From Gemmatimonadota bacterium (GTDB lineage: Bacteria > Gemmatimonadota > Gemmatimonadetes > Palauibacterales > Palauibacteraceae): a stretch of DNA of 8,636 nt. The position numbers were made by a program, and so were the translations under genes. The notes beneath the pieces were generated by a model that made no database searches, had not been told where the DNA came from, and saw nothing but the letters and a program-made list of their open reading frames with translations. The DNA is taken from positions 1 through 8,636 of the forward strand of contig JAUVPT010000057.1 in NCBI GenBank assembly GCA_030598525.1, in the 5' to 3' direction. Positions 1 to 6,041 of the stretch are shown here, in pieces (position 1 is the first letter of the stretch; each line of letters starts with the position of its first letter).

Positions 1-481
1 GAAGCAGGATCTGTTCGTCGACGCTCGGATCCGAGAAGAACTGCCGGTACTTGGCGTAGTCGAACACGCCGTCGGTCATGAACGCCGGATAGCGCATCAG
101 GTCAGGTGGCGGCGAGAGCCGGAATGCCTGCTGTACCTCGGCGTCCGTCACCCTGATCCCGAGCCTGTCGATTTCCTGCTGAATGAGCACGTCCTGGATC
201 AACTGGTCCCACGCCACCAGCTCGACCTGCCGAGTTTCCTCATCGGTCATCACGGCGTCGCCGCGCGTGGCCCGAGCGTTGTTCAAGGCCAGCTCGAGAG
301 TGTTGCTCCACTGTATGTATCGGATTTCCTGCCTGTTCACGACGGCGATTACGGGGTTGGCCCCCGAGGCTGCCTGCGTGTCCCGGCTCTGAACCCAATC
401 GAGCACCAACCAGGCCGCGAACGCGACGGCCAGGAAGACCATGATCCACTTCGTGTTCGCCCGAATCGAGCGCATCATCAT
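1..481 (-). CDS. PpiD/SurA-type membrane-anchored peptidyl-prolyl isomerase / periplasmic chaperone, N-terminal part (C-terminus beyond window)
   Basis: Reading the minus strand from 481 gives 160 uninterrupted codons to the left window edge, so the 3' end is missing. The protein starts MMMRSIRANTKWIMVFLAVA. It has a short basic N-terminus, one hydrophobic segment at about residues 12-28, and then a polar region (about 42-160) typical of the SurA/PpiD N-terminal chaperone domain: a VIAVVNRQEI strand followed by helices, including EEIDRLGIRV-like spacing in 'QQEIDRLGIRVTDAEVQQAF'. Proteins of this type sit in the inner membrane with the bulk in the periplasm and help outer-membrane and secreted proteins fold. 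The PPIase (parvulin) domain would lie in the missing part, so isomerase activity is not shown here. Three ATGs in a row could serve as start. The one at 481 is chosen because AAGGAG (minus strand, 498-493) lies 11 nt upstream. The gene is divergent from the operon on its right. Family assignment is good; PpiD versus another SurA-like member is uncertain. Confidence 0.8.
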   Translation of the reverse strand, partial: MMMRSIRANTKWIMVFLAVAFAAWLVLDWVQSRDTQAASGANPVIAVVNRQEIRYIQWSNTLELALNNARATRGDAVMTDEETRQVELVAWDQLIQDVLIQQEIDRLGIRVTDAEVQQAFRLSPPPDLMRYPAFMTDGVFDYAKYRQFFSDPSVDEQILL

Positions 482-492
482 ACGACTACCGA

Positions 493-498
493 CTCCTT
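493..498 (-). promoter_or_regulatory. ribosome binding site of the PpiD-like gene
   Basis: AAGGAG on the minus strand lies 11 nt before the first of three consecutive ATG codons (481, 478, 475). The later two would be 14 and 17 nt away, so it favours the first ATG. Confidence 0.6.
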
Positions 499-595
499 CT
501 GTGTCCTGAACCCAGGAACGCGATCCGACGTTATCCAGTACGGGGCCACCGGGCCCCCCGATCAGTCACCCTATCGTCACGAATGGAAGCAGCAA

Positions 596-624
596 AACCT
601 ATTCCGACTTGCGGGGGCAGGCAA
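596..624 (-). promoter_or_regulatory. candidate sigma70-type promoter for the PpiD-like gene
   Basis: On the minus strand, TTGCCT (624-619, four of six consensus bases) and TAGGTT (601-596, matching at the key T, A and final T) are separated by exactly 17 nt. This would start transcription near 588-590, roughly 110 nt before the start codon. It was found by eye in GC-rich DNA, where such matches also arise by chance. Confidence 0.3.
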
Positions 625-645
625 TACAAACCGCGCGCACGCGCG

Positions 646-675
646 TTGACACTGGTGATCGCCGGCCGGTAACTT
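646..675 (+). promoter_or_regulatory. candidate sigma70-type promoter for the TPR-aroQ-... operon
   Basis: A perfect TTGACA at 646-651 is followed after 18 nt by TAACTT at 670-675, which keeps the conserved T, A and last T of the -10 box. Transcription would start near 682 and leave a leader of about 55 nt before the ATG at 737. It directly abuts an alternating CG tract (632-646). The perfect -35 box is the strongest promoter-like signal in the divergent region; the -10 box is weak. Confidence 0.45.
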
Positions 676-736
676 CTTCGCGTTCCCGGGCCAGAGCACT
701 GATTCCCGATTCCGCTCAACGGACGCAGAAGGCACA

Positions 737-1996
737 ATGGGTCCCGATTCTCCTGCCAGCGACGAAATCCGGCGTTTCGAAGAGCAGTATCGACGCCAGC
801 CGGAGAGCCTCGTCTTCGCGCGCCTCGCCGATGCCTATCGGAAGGCGGGACAGCCCAAGAGAGCGCTCGCAGTGCTCGAGGAGGGGCTGATTCGCCACCC
901 CGACTACCCCAGCGGCCACATCGTGAGGGCTCGCGCGCTGCGTGACATGGGAAGGGTGGACGAGACACTCGAGTCGTTTCGCCGGGTCCTGGAGTTGGAC
1001 GCAGCGAACCTCGTCGCGATCCGGGAGCTGGCAGGACTGGCTGATGAACGAGGGGATGTGGATGAGGCCCGTCACTGGTACGAGCGCCTCGGCCAGATCG
1101 ATCCCACCAACCTCGAGGTAAGTCAGCGCCTGAGAGAACTGGAAACCGCTTCCGTCGAGCCGGTTCCGGCCGAGCCGGTCGAGAATGAACCGGTCGAGAG
1201 CGGTGACGAGGCAGAGGGCCCGCACAGCTGGTGGGACGATTCTGCGGTGAACTCCCGGGCTAATGATGTTGGGGCAGATGGAAGTTGGGACGCCGGGTCG
1301 GGGTCACACGACGGCGACGCCTCGGAAGAGGAGAGGCGGCCGGAGGACGAGGTGGTGGAGGCGATCCTGAACGGGGCTGTGTCCCAGTCGGTCCGGGCAG
1401 AGGATACGTGGTGGTTCGAGGAGGCACCGGATCACGAAGAGCCTGAGCCGTCGAAGGACGCCGATCTTCTGACCCGAACGATGGCCGACCTGTATTCGGA
1501 GCAGGGGCTTCACCGTGAGGCTGCAGAGATCTACGAGGAGCTGCTCAGGGACTCACCGGGTGACGCCGAACTCCTGGCTCGCCTCGAAGCCGTGAGACAC
1601 GAAGGTTGGGACGTACCGGGGGGCGCGGCCGACGGTACAGCGCATTCTGACGAGACGGGTGGAGCGCAGCAGGAAGCGGAGTCTCCAGGTGAAGCCGGTG
1701 TGGCGGGAGTGGGCGAGGCTCCGGTTCCGCTCGGGCGGCCGGTGGGAAACCCCTGGCCCGAAGAGCTGCGCCGGTTGTTGCGCATGGGCGAGGAACGGGC
1801 GGGTGCGTTGCCAGACCCCGAGACGTCCGACCCGGCTCCGGCGGAGGCCTCTGCGGTGGAATCCGGCGCGAGCGATGAAGTCGCGGCCGATCGAGCGGCC
1901 GATCCAGAAGATGGTGCGCAGGCCCTGGATTCGGATGGCAGCGGGCCGAGCCGCTTTGCTCGTGACTGGATCGGGCGGTTGGAGACGGACGGATGA
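737..1996 (+). CDS. TPR-repeat protein with long acidic linkers, function unknown
   Basis: The product is 419 residues. Three tandem tetratricopeptide repeats with exact 34-residue spacing lie at about residues 23-56, 57-90 and 91-124, with hallmark positions such as LADAYRKAGQPKRALAVLEEGL and the helix-ending prolines or Asp. An acidic, Pro/Glu-rich linker (about 137-240) follows, then a fourth TPR at about 244-277 (MADLYSEQGLHREAAEIYEEL). A second disordered Ala/Glu/Asp-rich stretch ends in a short basic-aromatic tail (RFARDWIGRLE). No signal peptide or membrane segment is visible, so it is probably cytoplasmic. TPRs mediate protein-protein contacts; no partner or activity can be read from the sequence. 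AGAAGG at 727-732 lies 4 nt before the ATG and supports this start. The gene's TGA overlaps the aroQ ATG, so the two are probably translationally coupled and share the upstream promoter. Confidence 0.88.
   Translation: MGPDSPASDEIRRFEEQYRRQPESLVFARLADAYRKAGQPKRALAVLEEGLIRHPDYPSGHIVRARALRDMGRVDETLESFRRVLELDAANLVAIRELAGLADERGDVDEARHWYERLGQIDPTNLEVSQRLRELETASVEPVPAEPVENEPVESGDEAEGPHSWWDDSAVNSRANDVGADGSWDAGSGSHDGDASEEERRPEDEVVEAILNGAVSQSVRAEDTWWFEEAPDHEEPEPSKDADLLTRTMADLYSEQGLHREAAEIYEELLRDSPGDAELLARLEAVRHEGWDVPGGAADGTAHSDETGGAQQEAESPGEAGVAGVGEAPVPLGRPVGNPWPEELRRLLRMGEERAGALPDPETSDPAPAEASAVESGASDEVAADRAADPEDGAQALDSDGSGPSRFARDWIGRLETDG
1157..1201 (+). repeat. three tandem in-frame copies of a degenerate 15-bp unit
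   Basis: Units begin at 1157, 1172 and 1187 and encode EPVPA, EPVEN and EPVES (residues 141-155 of the TPR protein). The shared core is GA(G/A)CCGGT. The repeat marks the start of the acidic linker after the third TPR and looks like a small expansion in a disordered region. Confidence 0.75.
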
Positions 1997-2448
1997 CGGA
2001 CGGGGACCTGTCCCTCGGTGTCCTGAACGGCCCCAACCTGGACCTCCTGGGCACGCGCGAGCCGCAGCTCTACGGCGAGGTGGGGCTGGACGGAATCCTG
2101 TCCGCGTTGGAAGCGCTGGGGAAGGAGCTTGGCGTCCGGGTCACGGCAGTTCAGTCCAACCACGAGGGCGAACTCGCCGACTGGATACGTGACGTCGGCT
2201 CTCGGCAGGACGGCATGCTGGTGAACGCGGCCGCCTACACACACACCAGCGTAGCGCTTCGTGATGCCCTCCTGGCTGCGGGCGTGCCGTTCGTGGAGGT
2301 CCACCTGACCAACGTCTGGGCGCGGGAGCCATTCCGGCACCACTCGCTTCTCTCGGACATCGCGGTGGGAGTAGTCAGCGGTTTCGGCCAGGACAGCTAC
2401 CTCCTGGGCATGAGAGCCCTGGCCGCCCACCTGCGTCCGGGCGCGTGA
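1993..2448 (+). CDS. aroQ: type II 3-dehydroquinate dehydratase
   Basis: This 151-residue protein catalyses 3-dehydroquinate to 3-dehydroshikimate plus water, the third step of the shikimate pathway. It is normally a cytoplasmic dodecamer. Full family signatures are present in order: VLNGPNLDLLGTREPQLYG (residues 10-28) with conserved Arg22 and the catalytic Tyr27 on the flexible lid; SNHEGELADWI (55-65); VNAAAYTHTSVALRDAL (77-93) with substrate-binding Asn78 and His84; and EVHLTNVWAREPFRHHS (102-118) with Glu102, catalytic His104 and Arg115. Length matches the usual 140-155 residues. The ATG overlaps the upstream TGA as ATGA, and GGAG at 1981-1984, 8 nt upstream, is a good ribosome binding site. 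The stop overlaps the next gene's GTG. Every key residue I know for this family is present, so the enzyme should be active. Confidence 0.97.
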   Translation: MTDGDLSLGVLNGPNLDLLGTREPQLYGEVGLDGILSALEALGKELGVRVTAVQSNHEGELADWIRDVGSRQDGMLVNAAAYTHTSVALRDALLAAGVPFVEVHLTNVWAREPFRHHSLLSDIAVGVVSGFGQDSYLLGMRALAAHLRPGA

Positions 2449-3545
2449 AACCGGAGGAGGTCTGGGACACGCGTGGCCTGAGGCTGCGTCAGGTCCTGGA
2501 TCGTTTGCACGAATCACGGCTCGACGCTCTCCTGGTCAGCCATCTCCCAAACGTTCGCTGGCTCACGGGCTTCACCGGCTCGTCCGCCTTCCTGCTCGTC
2601 GAGCCTGGCTCGGCGACGCTGATCACGGACTTCCGATACCGTACGCAGGCCTCTGAAGAGGTAGGCGATGAGATCTCGGTGAGCATTACGGATTCGGACC
2701 TGTTCGCAGAGGTGGCCCGCTGTCTGGAGGAGGGAGACTCCGGTCCCAGGGTGGGCTTTGAGGACCACAGCCTCGCCGTCCGTGACCGCCGCGCACTGGG
2801 CGAATCCTGCGGTGCCGTCATGTGGGAGCCCGCCGGACCCCTGGTGGGCGAGTTGCGCTCGACCAAGGATTCCGGGGAGATCGAGTCGATCTCCTCGGCC
2901 GTGCGAGTAGCCGAGAGTGCGCTGGGGGACCTACTCGGTACAGTTCGAGAGGGCGTCTCGGAGAGGGACCTCGCCGTCGAGCTCGAATACCGTCTCCGGT
3001 TGGCGGGCTCGGAGTCGATGCCGTTCGATCCCATCGTCGCCTCGGGACCGCGCAGCGCACTTCCGCACGCCCATCCCGGGGAACGGACGCTCCATGAAGG
3101 CGACCTGCTGCTCATCGATTTCGGGGCCCGAGTCGAAGGCTACTGCTCGGACATGACCCGCACGTTCGTTCTGGGCGCGCCCGCTGCCTGGCAGGTGGAG
3201 ATCCACGGGGTCGTCTCCCGGGCGGTGGAGAAGGCGATCGCGGCAACTGAGGCCGGTGTACCGGCGAGAAACGTCGACCGGGCCGCCCGGGACGTGATCG
3301 CCGAAGCCGGTTTCGGCGACCGCTTCGGCCATGGAACAGGCCACGGAGTCGGACTGGAGGTTCACGAGCAGCCGAGCGTGAACGCACGATCTCGCGATAC
3401 GCTGGAGTCCGGCAACGTGGTCACGATCGAGCCCGCGGTGTATCTTCCGGGCCGAGGCGGCGTGAGGCTGGAGGAAGTCGTGGTGGCCGGCGAGGGCGGC
3501 CGGAGGGTGCTGACCGGGTTTCCCCTCGACTTGGGGGAGCTCTGA
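2445..3545 (+). CDS. pepP: Xaa-Pro aminopeptidase (family M24, aminopeptidase P-like)
   Basis: The 366-residue product has a creatinase-type N-terminal domain (about residues 10-135, including LPNVRWLTGFTGSS) and a pita-bread M24 metallopeptidase domain (about 140-360). All five metal ligands are visible: Asp225 and Asp236 (IDFGARVEGYCSDMTRTF), His300 (HGTGHGVGLEVHE), Glu329 (VVTIEPAVY) and Glu343 (GVRLEEVVV). Such enzymes remove the N-terminal residue from peptides with proline in second position, using two metal ions, in the cytoplasm. Start is a GTG overlapping the aroQ stop as GTGA; no clear Shine-Dalgarno precedes it, so translation probably depends on coupling to aroQ. Close relatives include Xaa-Pro dipeptidase (PepQ), and the two are hard to separate by eye. 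Size and the aroQ/efp neighbours favour the short aminopeptidase P (PapA/YqhT) type. Confidence 0.9.
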   Translation: MKPEEVWDTRGLRLRQVLDRLHESRLDALLVSHLPNVRWLTGFTGSSAFLLVEPGSATLITDFRYRTQASEEVGDEISVSITDSDLFAEVARCLEEGDSGPRVGFEDHSLAVRDRRALGESCGAVMWEPAGPLVGELRSTKDSGEIESISSAVRVAESALGDLLGTVREGVSERDLAVELEYRLRLAGSESMPFDPIVASGPRSALPHAHPGERTLHEGDLLLIDFGARVEGYCSDMTRTFVLGAPAAWQVEIHGVVSRAVEKAIAATEAGVPARNVDRAARDVIAEAGFGDRFGHGTGHGVGLEVHEQPSVNARSRDTLESGNVVTIEPAVYLPGRGGVRLEEVVVAGEGGRRVLTGFPLDLGEL

Positions 3546-3612
3546 GCAGACCCCGGCGGGGGCATCTCCGGGAGCGGCCGGCGCCGAAAATGAACAGTCA
3601 ATCGGACTTGGC
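3546..3612 (+). other. 67-bp spacer upstream of efp, GC-rich and possibly structured
   Basis: This is the widest gap inside the plus-strand series. It contains a small CCCC/GGGG hairpin (3551-3554 with 3558-3561) and the palindrome CGGCGCCG (3579-3586) followed by AAAA, then the only A/T-richer patch before efp. There is no U-tract typical of an intrinsic terminator and no strong -35/-10 pair. It may hold a weak internal promoter or leader structure for efp, but the sequence does not decide. Confidence 0.35.
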
Positions 3613-4179
3613 ATGGCGGATACATCGAGTTTCAGGAACGGGATGGTGATCGAGCTGGATGGGACGCTCTACCAGATCACCTATTTCCAGCATGTGAAGC
3701 CGGGGAAGGGCGGCGCCTTCGTGCGCACGAAGATAAAATCCGTGCTGACCGGCGGCGTGGTGGACAAGACGTTCAGGGCTGGGGAGAAGGTACAGGAGGT
3801 TCGCCTCCTGAGGCGGCCGATGCAGTACTCATACACGGATGGCAGCCTGTTTTACTTCATGGACATGGAAACGTACGAGATCACCCCCCTCTCCAGCGAT
3901 ATGGTCGGAGAGGATCAGTTGCCGTACCTCGAGGAGAACATGGAGTGCGAGGGGTTGACGCGGGACGGTTCCGTGCTGGCCATTGAGCTTCCACAGTTCG
4001 TCGAACTGGCGGTCGTCGAGACGGAGCCAGGAGTAAGGGGTGATACGGCGCAGGGGGCGACCAAACCGGCCCGGCTCGGACCCGGGGCCATCGTGCAGGT
4101 GCCTCTGTTCGTGAATGAAGGTGACGTAATCAAGGTTGACCGAAACACTGACAAATACCTCGAACGGGTGACCCGATGA
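3613..4179 (+). CDS. efp: translation elongation factor P
   Basis: The protein has 188 residues, the standard EF-P length. The N-terminal KOW-like domain (about 1-63) carries the tip loop HVKPGKGGAF with Lys32 where E. coli EF-P has the beta-lysylated Lys34. Two OB domains follow (about 68-125 and 130-188), with the signatures YTDGSLFYFMDMETYEI and VPLFVNEGDVIKVD. EF-P binds between the ribosomal P and E sites and relieves stalling at consecutive prolines. The tip lysine excludes the arginine-rhamnosylated type, but which lysine modification is used, if any, cannot be judged because no modification gene (epmA/epmB) is in the window. Only a poor Shine-Dalgarno is visible before the ATG. The TGA overlaps the accB ATG as ATGA, so efp and accB are probably co-expressed. 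Confidence 0.97.
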   Translation: MADTSSFRNGMVIELDGTLYQITYFQHVKPGKGGAFVRTKIKSVLTGGVVDKTFRAGEKVQEVRLLRRPMQYSYTDGSLFYFMDMETYEITPLSSDMVGEDQLPYLEENMECEGLTRDGSVLAIELPQFVELAVVETEPGVRGDTAQGATKPARLGPGAIVQVPLFVNEGDVIKVDRNTDKYLERVTR

Positions 4180-4649
4180 TCGACCTCGACTGGATTCGAC
4201 GTCTGATCGACATGGTGGACGGGTCGGGGATCGACTCGCTGGAGATCTCCCGGTTCGGCACTCGTGTCAGGATCGCGAAATCGCCTCCGGTGACGGTGTC
4301 TACGGCTGCGGCATCGGCGATGCCCGTGGCCGCTGCTACAGCCGCGCCGGCGGAGCCGCAGCCTCTGACTGCTCCCGATTCGGAGGACGGGGAGGACTCC
4401 GCCTCCGGCCTGGTTGAAGTCAACTCGCCGATGGTCGGTACTTTCTACCTTGCACCGGCGCCGGACGCACCGCCGTACGTCGAAACCGGCGATCGAGTGG
4501 AGAAGGGCCAGACCGTGTGCATCCTCGAGGCCATGAAGCTCATGAATGAGCTCGAGGCCGAGGTGTCAGGCACGATTCGCGAGATCTGCGTGGAAAACGC
4601 GGAACCGGTCGAGTTCGGTCAGGTCCTGTTCCGAATCGACCCCACCTGA
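4176..4649 (+). CDS. accB: biotin carboxyl carrier protein of acetyl-CoA carboxylase
   Basis: The product has 157 residues in three parts. A conserved N-terminal stretch (about 1-36, IDLDWIRRLIDMVDGSGIDSLEIS) is typical of AccB and helps assembly with AccC. An Ala/Pro/Glu-rich flexible linker follows (about 37-79), then the biotinyl domain (about 80-157). Biotin is attached to Lys121 in the canonical EAMKLMNE motif. The 'thumb' segment typical of bacterial AccB (LAPAPDAPPYVETGD, about 92-106) is present. The protein carries the carboxyl group from biotin carboxylase to the AccA/AccD carboxyltransferase, which is not in this window, giving malonyl-CoA for fatty-acid synthesis. The start overlaps the efp stop by 4 nt, and accC begins 13 bp after the accB stop, the usual accBC arrangement. 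Confidence 0.96.
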   Translation: MIDLDWIRRLIDMVDGSGIDSLEISRFGTRVRIAKSPPVTVSTAAASAMPVAAATAAPAEPQPLTAPDSEDGEDSASGLVEVNSPMVGTFYLAPAPDAPPYVETGDRVEKGQTVCILEAMKLMNELEAEVSGTIREICVENAEPVEFGQVLFRIDPT

Positions 4650-4662
4650 GCCCGTCCGAAGC

Positions 4663-6000
4663 GTGTTCAAGAAGATCCTGATCGCCAATCGGGGCGAGAT
4701 CGCGCTACGGGTGATCCGGGCCTGCCGCGAGTTGGGTATCGGCACGGTGGCCGTCTACTCGGAGGCCGATCGCGACTCTCTGCACGTTCGGTTCTCCGAC
4801 GAGGACATCTGCATCGGTCCCCCCCCCGGCCGCGATAGCTACCTGAACATCCCGCGGATCGTGGCCGCCGCCGAGATCACCGGCGCGGAGGCGATCCATC
4901 CCGGGTACGGGTTCCTCGCCGAAAACGCCGAATTCGCGGAGATCTGCGACCGCAGTGGGATTGTGTTCATCGGTCCGACGGCCGACCAGATCCGGCGCAT
5001 GGGAGACAAGGCGGAGGCCCGCCGCACCATGATCGAAGCCGGCGTACCGGTCGTCCCAGGGTCGAAGGGTGCCGTCGAGGACGTTGACGCAGCCCGGGTC
5101 GAGGCCGAGCGGATCGGATATCCGGTGATCATCAAGGCGGCCGCCGGTGGCGGCGGCAAGGGCATGCGGGTGGCCGAGTCGGCCGACGTCGTCGAGAGCA
5201 CCTTCATGATGGCGCGCAACGAGGCGGCAGCGGCGTTCAACGATGCGCGCGTCTACATTGAGCGCTTCATCCAGCGTCCCCGACACGTCGAGATCCAGGT
5301 CATGGGGGACAGGCACGGCAACCTGGTTCATCTCGGTGAGCGGGATTGCTCTATCCAGCGTCGGCATCAGAAGCTCATCGAGGAATCGCCCAGTCCGGCG
5401 ATCACGCCCGAAACGCGCCAGGCGATGGGAGACGCGGCAATCCTCGCCGGTCGGGCGATCGACTACTCGAACGCGGGAACGGTGGAATTCCTGCTTACCG
5501 AGAGCGGTGAGTTCTTCTTCATGGAGATGAACACCAGGATTCAGGTCGAGCATCCGGTCACCGAAATGGTAACGGGTGTGGATCTCGTGAAGGAGCAGAT
5601 CCGGTCCGCGGCGGGTGAGCGAATCGGAGGCCCTCCCACGCTCTCGGGACACGCGATCGAGTGCCGGATCAACGCGGAGGACCCGGCGCACGACTTCCGA
5701 CCTTCTCCGGGACGGATCACAGCGTTCCACGCACCGGGGGGGCCTGGAATCCGCATCGATACGCACGTGTATGCCGGGTACTCGGTCCCGCCGTACTACG
5801 ACTCGCTTCTGGGCAAGTTGATCGCCCACGGAAGTACGCGTGAGGAGGCCCTCGGAAGGGCGTATCAGGCCCTCGAAGAGTTCATCATCGAGGGCGTGAA
5901 GACCACCATTCCATTCCTGCGGGATGTGCTCCGGCACCCCGATTTTGTCGCGGGCAAGATCGACACTCACTTCCTGGAGCGTATGCAGAAAGCAGGGTGA
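4663..6000 (+). CDS. accC: biotin carboxylase subunit of acetyl-CoA carboxylase
   Basis: The 445-residue product, against 449 in E. coli, carboxylates biotin on AccB using ATP and bicarbonate. It begins FKKILIANRGEIALRV after a GTG at 4663. The frame is open further upstream, but an earlier start (ATG 4546) would lie inside accB and add non-homologous sequence, so GTG 4663 is chosen. The ATP-grasp domain shows Lys158 before the glycine-rich loop (AAAGGGGKGMR), RRHQK with Lys237, Glu275 and the active-site block EMNTRIQVEHPVTE with Glu288, Asn290 and Arg292, matching E. coli positions. The C-terminal domain includes GHAIECRINAEDP and YAGYSVPPYYDSLLGKLI. No clear Shine-Dalgarno precedes the GTG, so coupling to accB is likely. 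A notable PPPG motif at residues 53-56 is encoded by nine consecutive C's (4819-4827). Confidence 0.96.
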   Translation: MFKKILIANRGEIALRVIRACRELGIGTVAVYSEADRDSLHVRFSDEDICIGPPPGRDSYLNIPRIVAAAEITGAEAIHPGYGFLAENAEFAEICDRSGIVFIGPTADQIRRMGDKAEARRTMIEAGVPVVPGSKGAVEDVDAARVEAERIGYPVIIKAAAGGGGKGMRVAESADVVESTFMMARNEAAAAFNDARVYIERFIQRPRHVEIQVMGDRHGNLVHLGERDCSIQRRHQKLIEESPSPAITPETRQAMGDAAILAGRAIDYSNAGTVEFLLTESGEFFFMEMNTRIQVEHPVTEMVTGVDLVKEQIRSAAGERIGGPPTLSGHAIECRINAEDPAHDFRPSPGRITAFHAPGGPGIRIDTHVYAGYSVPPYYDSLLGKLIAHGSTREEALGRAYQALEEFIIEGVKTTIPFLRDVLRHPDFVAGKIDTHFLERMQKAG

Positions 6001-6041
6001 TGAGTGTCGAGCGGTCCGCGCTGAAAGGCCGGCGATCGTGA
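6000..6041 (+). CDS. possible 13-codon coupling mini-ORF between accC and ftsK
   Basis: An ATG at 6000-6002 shares its A with the accC TGA (TGATG). It opens a frame reading MSVERSALKGRRS that stops at TGA 6039-6041, overlapping the ftsK GTG as GTGA. The peptide is basic and resembles nothing I recognise. AGGG just before the ATG could act as a ribosome binding site. The plausible role is to carry ribosomes from accC into ftsK rather than to make a functional peptide. A chance frame this short is quite possible. Confidence 0.3.
   Translation: MSVERSALKGRRS
6024..6028 (+). promoter_or_regulatory. ribosome binding site deciding the ftsK start
   Basis: AAAGG lies 9 nt before GTG 6038. Between the previous in-frame ATG (5924, inside accC) and the membrane segment, GTG 6038 is the only usable start codon in this frame. 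Confidence 0.55.

Larger units (their letters stand above)
482..736. other. divergent intergenic region
   Basis: This 255-bp stretch lies between two genes transcribed away from each other. It carries one candidate promoter per strand, an alternating pyrimidine-purine tract (632-646), and a short GC hairpin (542-547 pairing with 552-557) that would fall in the leader of the minus-strand gene. Reading frames crossing it lack credible start signals and resemble no protein I recognise, so I see no additional gene. Confidence 0.6.

Noticed and set aside
183..449. small open frames on both strands within the left-hand gene
   Set aside because: They lie inside the PpiD-like coding sequence in other frames; only the frame starting at 481 gives a coherent membrane-anchored protein.
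542..557. GGGGCC/GGCCCC hairpin in the divergent region
   Set aside because: It is only six base pairs with no U-tract in either direction and falls in a probable leader; it is not convincing as a terminator or riboswitch.
1531..2517. 328-codon minus-strand frame across the TPR gene, aroQ and pepP
   Set aside because: It covers three well-supported plus-strand genes, and its composition (runs of Ser, Arg, Pro, Ala) is typical of antisense frames.
3590..3649. 19-codon upstream ORF overlapping the efp start
   Set aside because: There is no well-placed ribosome binding site (the nearest GGAG is 15 nt away) and it runs into efp rather than ending at its start; probably chance.
4546..4662. N-terminal extension of accC from ATG 4546
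   Set aside because: The 39 extra residues are accB read in another frame and do not resemble biotin carboxylase, whose homology begins at GTG 4663.
4819..4827. C9 tract as evidence that accC is frameshifted or broken
   Set aside because: The frame is intact on both sides and the protein aligns with E. coli AccC to its end, so the gene as given is functional.
5924..6037. N-terminal extension of ftsK from ATG 5924
   Set aside because: Most of it lies within the accC 3' end in another frame; GTG 6038 has a ribosome binding site and leads directly into the first membrane segment.
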